Part shown: positions 60,745-64,000 of the stretch, piece after piece | How the letters are laid out: each line of letters begins with the position of its first letter | Position numbering within the stretch: position 1 is the first letter of the stretch | Assembly: GCF_013149275.1 (NCBI RefSeq) | Contig: NZ_JABGNA010000007.1 | Coordinates: forward strand, 376,448 to 440,447 | Direction of reading: 5' to 3' | Origin: Mucilaginibacter sp. SG564 | GTDB taxonomy: Bacteria > Bacteroidota > Bacteroidia > Sphingobacteriales > Sphingobacteriaceae | Length of the DNA: 64,000 nt | The notes under the pieces: model-generated | Told to the model about the DNA's origin: nothing | Seen by the model: only the letters and a program-made list of their open reading frames with translations | Databases searched by the model: none | Program-made: the position numbers and the translations under genes

Positions 60745-62205
60745 TTATGACAATAACTTAAACTGCTCTTCTAACTCCTCCATATCATCGAAGTGATTTT
60801 TCACTCCTTTTACTTCCTGGTATTTCTCGTGCCCTTTACCTGCTACCAGAATAATATCTCCCGGACTGGCCAGCATACATGCCGTTTTAATAGCTTCACG
60901 ACGATCAACAATACTCACTGTATGTCTTTTGAAAGCCGGATCAACACCCTCCTCCATATCCTTAATAATCTGGCCTGGATCTTCCGACCGTGGGTTATCC
61001 GCAGTCAGTATCACTTTATCGCTCCATTCGCTGGCTACGCGAGCCATTACAGGGCGTTTGGTTTTGTCCCTGTCGCCTCCGCAACCAATTACCGTGATCA
61101 CCTTCTCGTTGCCTTTGCGGATATCATGAATGGTGCTCAACACATTCTGAACAGCATCCGGTGTGTGGGCATAATCAACTATCCCTATAACCTTATTAGG
61201 TGCTACGATATATTCAAAGCGACCTTCGGCACCGGTCAGTTTGCTTAAACTGGTTAATACTTTAGCCTTATCCTGATCGAGCAGCATAGCCGTAGCATAA
61301 ACCGCCAGCAGGTTATAGGCATTAAATGTGCCTACCATTTTAAACCAAACTTCTTCGTTATCAATATGCAGCAGTAAGCCATCAAACTGGTTTTCCAGAA
61401 TGCGGGCCTTATAATCGGACATTGATTTTAGTCCGTAGGTTTTCTTATGGGCCTGTGTGTTTTGCAGCATCACGTTACCATTTTTATCATCGCTATTGGT
61501 TAGCGCGAAGGCTGCTTTTGGCAAGCCATCAAAAAACGCTTTTTTGGCTTTCAGATAACTGTCGAATGTTTTATGATAATCTAAATGGTCATGCGTAAGG
61601 TTAGTAAATATCCCACCTGCAAATACCAGGTTGGCTATACGATGTTGGGCTATAGCGTGCGAGCTAACTTCCATAAAGCAATAATCACATCCCTGCTCTA
61701 CCATCTCGGCCAGTAAACTATTGAGCTCAATAGGATCTGGGGTGGTATGGGTTGACGGGATCACTGTATCATTGATCTGATTTTCGACAGTTGACAGCAA
61801 TCCGCATTTATATCCCAGGTCGCGAAACAATTGATACAACAAAGTGGCTACCGTAGTTTTGCCATTGGTACCGGTTACCCCTACCAGCTTAAGTTGCTCA
61901 GACGGCCGACCATAAAAATTAGCAGCCACGATGCTTAATGCTTTGCCAGAGTCGGCCACCATCAGAAAGTCGACCTCGGCTACGGTACGCGCTGGCAGAT
62001 CTTCGCAAATAACAGCGATGGCACCGCTTTTAATAGCCTGATCAATATAGTCATGGCCATCAACCAGCGTACCTTTTACGGCAACAAACAATGAACCGGG
62101 CTCAACTTTGCGCGAATCAAAGGTTACAGACGTAATTTCCACATCAGCGCTTCCCTGTAATTCAGTAAAAGCCAATCCATCCAATATATCACTTAAATAC
62201 ATCAT
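60745..62205 (-). CDS. murE: UDP-MurNAc-tripeptide synthetase
   Basis: A 486-residue cytoplasmic ligase adding the third residue of the peptidoglycan peptide. The P-loop GVTGTNGKTTVA is at 109-120; DHLDYHKTFDSYLKAK and GRFEYIV mark the central and last domains. The motif DNPRSEDP (about 405-412) is the DNPR signature for meso-diaminopimelate. The start is a double ATG (62205 and 62202) overlapping the TGA of ftsI, so the two are translationally coupled. Confidence 0.97.
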   Translation of the reverse strand: MMYLSDILDGLAFTELQGSADVEITSVTFDSRKVEPGSLFVAVKGTLVDGHDYIDQAIKSGAIAVICEDLPARTVAEVDFLMVADSGKALSIVAANFYGRPSEQLKLVGVTGTNGKTTVATLLYQLFRDLGYKCGLLSTVENQINDTVIPSTHTTPDPIELNSLLAEMVEQGCDYCFMEVSSHAIAQHRIANLVFAGGIFTNLTHDHLDYHKTFDSYLKAKKAFFDGLPKAAFALTNSDDKNGNVMLQNTQAHKKTYGLKSMSDYKARILENQFDGLLLHIDNEEVWFKMVGTFNAYNLLAVYATAMLLDQDKAKVLTSLSKLTGAEGRFEYIVAPNKVIGIVDYAHTPDAVQNVLSTIHDIRKGNEKVITVIGCGGDRDKTKRPVMARVASEWSDKVILTADNPRSEDPGQIIKDMEEGVDPAFKRHTVSIVDRREAIKTACMLASPGDIILVAGKGHEKYQEVKGVKNHFDDMEELEEQFKLLS

Positions 62206-64000
62206 TGTAATTCAATTGTTATTCGTGATCCTTTTGGTATCAGGCTGCCGCCGGTAACCGATTGTGTGGTTACCACGCCGCTGCCGCGTACCGTTACTTT
62301 ATAACCCGCGTTACCCAATACATACAGGGCGTCACTAAGGCCCATGCCGGTAACTGCCGGCACAGTGCCATTTTTATATTTTACATCCTCAAAAGGAATT
62401 CCATTGCTGGTATCAATCCCGCCCACATCGGCGTTTGCCGATGCGTACAGTGGTTTTACACCCAACTTGGTATACACCTTTTTTAATGCTTTTAAATTAC
62501 CCTGCTTTACTTTTGGCATGCTGGTATTACCTACCAAATGTGTAGCCGGACTTTGGTTTATTTCCATATCATTAGCATAAACCCTATCTGCAACCTCTCT
62601 GAAAACCGGACCAGCAACCAGGGCTGCCAGGTAATTACCTTTTGTTGGGTTATTGATCACCACGATCATGGAATATTTAGGATGATCGGCGGGGAAATAA
62701 CCGCAAAATGAAGCCTGGTAGGTTTTGTGAGCAGTATAACCTTTTCGTCCGTCGGCTATTTGTGCGGTACCTGTTTTACCTGCCACACTGTAAAGCTTGT
62801 TTTTGATTACATTTTTACCCGTACCATTAAGTACCACACCTTCCAGCATACCTTTTAACTTGCCGATGGTGACATCTGAACATACCTGCTCGTTGATAAC
62901 CCGTGCCTGGAATTGTTCAATAGGATTGCCCATGCGACGTATCTCGCGTACAAAAATGGGCGATATGAGCTTACCATTGTTGGGTACCGAGTTATAAAAA
63001 GCCAGCATTTGCAGCGGCGTTAAATTCATTTCATATCCATAAGCCATCTCAGGCAAACTGTAATTTTTATTCCAGCTTCGGTTCGATGGATTTTTGATTA
63101 CCGGCTGCCCTTCCCCCCGGATTTGCAGTTGTAATTTTTGGTTTAAATGATAACTATACAGCTTATTGATATACTCCCATGGATTACCACTATAATAACG
63201 AGTGACCAGTTTAGCTGCTGCTACGTTTGATGATTCTTCGAACGCGCGTTTAACGCTCATTTCATAATTATCATGCTCGGTATCGGTAATGGTTGGCCCT
63301 TTCGGAAATTTGTATTTACCTCCCTCAGCATTTACTATTGTACTGGTATCTATTTTATGCTGATCGAGCAGGGTCATGTACGATGCCAGTTTAAACGTTG
63401 AACCCGGATCAATAGCGTTACTGATAGCATAGTTCATTCTTTCCTCATAGTTGCCTTCTTTGGTACGGGTAAAGTTGGCAATAGCTCTTACTTCGCCGGT
63501 AGCTACTTCCATTAATACTACACAACCATGATCGGCCTCACTTTTGATCAACTGTTTCATTAAGGCATCCTGGGCTACATCCTGAAAATTCACATTGATG
63601 GTAGATATAATATCTGCACCATCTTTAGCGGCTATCTCCTCGTCATCATCAACGGGCATCCATGTTCCGCCTGGAATGCGCTGCATTAACCTGCGTCCGT
63701 TTTCGCCATTGATATAAGACGAATAGGCCCCTTCAAGGCCTACTGCATTTTTAACATTTTCATTCTTATAGCCGATAGTACGTGCGGCAAGCGAATGGAA
63801 AGGCCGTATACGTTTATTCTGTTGCAATACGATCAGACAATTCCGGGTCTTCCTTTTTTTGAAAATTGGAAATTCCTTGATCTTTTTTAGCTCCTGATAA
63901 CTCACCCGACGCCTTAACAACTGATAGCGCGAACCTTCTTTACGGGCATCGCGGAATATCCTGGAGTATTCACGGGAAGATCTGTCGCCGTACATTTTTG
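62202..64000 (-). CDS. ftsI: Septal transpeptidase FtsI (PBP) with PASTA domain, 5' end beyond the window
   Basis: About 599 residues are seen; the N-terminal membrane helix and start lie outside the window. The active-site serine motif STFK is at visible residues 199-202; the second motif SSN and third KTGT (AGKTGTAQI) follow in order. C-terminally there is a linker then a PASTA-like region (VPAVTGMGLSDALYVLGNAGYKV and VTGGSLIPKGSRITIEL in blocks). PASTA domains bind peptidoglycan and are usual on this branch's FtsI. The TGA overlaps the murE start. The first gene of the visible dcw run. Confidence 0.93.
   Translation of the reverse strand, partial: KMYGDRSSREYSRIFRDARKEGSRYQLLRRRVSYQELKKIKEFPIFKKRKTRNCLIVLQQNKRIRPFHSLAARTIGYKNENVKNAVGLEGAYSSYINGENGRRLMQRIPGGTWMPVDDDEEIAAKDGADIISTINVNFQDVAQDALMKQLIKSEADHGCVVLMEVATGEVRAIANFTRTKEGNYEERMNYAISNAIDPGSTFKLASYMTLLDQHKIDTSTIVNAEGGKYKFPKGPTITDTEHDNYEMSVKRAFEESSNVAAAKLVTRYYSGNPWEYINKLYSYHLNQKLQLQIRGEGQPVIKNPSNRSWNKNYSLPEMAYGYEMNLTPLQMLAFYNSVPNNGKLISPIFVREIRRMGNPIEQFQARVINEQVCSDVTIGKLKGMLEGVVLNGTGKNVIKNKLYSVAGKTGTAQIADGRKGYTAHKTYQASFCGYFPADHPKYSMIVVINNPTKGNYLAALVAGPVFREVADRVYANDMEINQSPATHLVGNTSMPKVKQGNLKALKKVYTKLGVKPLYASANADVGGIDTSNGIPFEDVKYKNGTVPAVTGMGLSDALYVLGNAGYKVTVRGSGVVTTQSVTGGSLIPKGSRITIELQ

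Overview
The window looks like chromosomal DNA of a Bacteroidota bacterium of the Sphingobacteriaceae, most like Mucilaginibacter or Pedobacter. The evidence is family content: GldF/GldG/GldA, DUF5686 and DUF4397 proteins, an 'outer membrane beta-barrel' TonB-type receptor, a short Hc1-like histone protein, GH125, a Bacteroidota-type MraY with an extra loop, and TAnnTTTG-like promoter boxes. The genus is inferred, not proven. No phage, transposase, CRISPR array, rRNA or tRNA gene was found.

Layout. 1-3.2 kb: the 3' part of a zinc-dependent phospholipase C/S1-P1-like gene, a DedA membrane protein and two tandem DUF4397 lipoproteins. 3.4-11.2 kb: dnaN, a fused gldF-gldG gene, an NTF2-like protein, three tandem paralogous outer-membrane barrel genes and gldA. 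11.3-18 kb: an HGSNAT/DUF5009-like membrane protein, an FNR-type reductase, an esterase, glycyl-tRNA synthetase, another barrel protein and an AI-2E family transporter. 18.1-25.4 kb: an M16 peptidase pair (one with HxxEH, one without), a lipoprotein, a UbiD-family decarboxylase, a TauE/SafE-DUF1634 pair and a KTSC protein. 25.4-35.3 kb: a large outer-membrane receptor, an alpha/beta hydrolase, DinB, DUF885 and small unknown proteins, then a secreted TNT-domain protein with a small acidic partner gene that may encode its immunity factor. 35.7-49.8 kb: ligA, a Lar-like zinc ribbon, a DUF5686 protein, dapA, an Hc1-like protein, GH125, phosphoglucomutase, a polysaccharide-lyase-like lipoprotein divergent from a LacI regulator with a clear operator, and an alpha-oxoamine synthase. 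50-64 kb: the division and cell-wall (dcw) cluster, read on the minus strand as ftsI(partial)-murE-mraY-murD-ftsW-murG-murC-ftsQ-ftsA-ftsZ.

How genes work together. The dcw cluster makes the lipid-linked peptidoglycan precursor (MurE, MraY, MurD, MurG, MurC) and the septal machine (FtsI, FtsW, FtsQ, FtsA, FtsZ). DapA feeds the lysine/meso-diaminopimelate pathway whose product MurE is predicted to add. GldFG and GldA together form one ABC transporter.

The most unusual content lies between genes. At least four families of long-stem hairpin repeats are scattered through the gaps, one nested in another, one apparently inserted in the dnaN promoter with a 17-nt direct repeat, and one lying in frame at the GldF-GldG joint. 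A second class is stranger: a dozen or more gaps carry short degenerate repeats whose theme differs from locus to locus (for example ATGTGCAG, GTATCAAGTA, CACTAATTCACTAA), often as two inverted arms. Nearly every gap of the dcw cluster holds one, and one reaches into the start of murD. These repeats, the TNT pair and the GldF-GldG fusion are the main leads.
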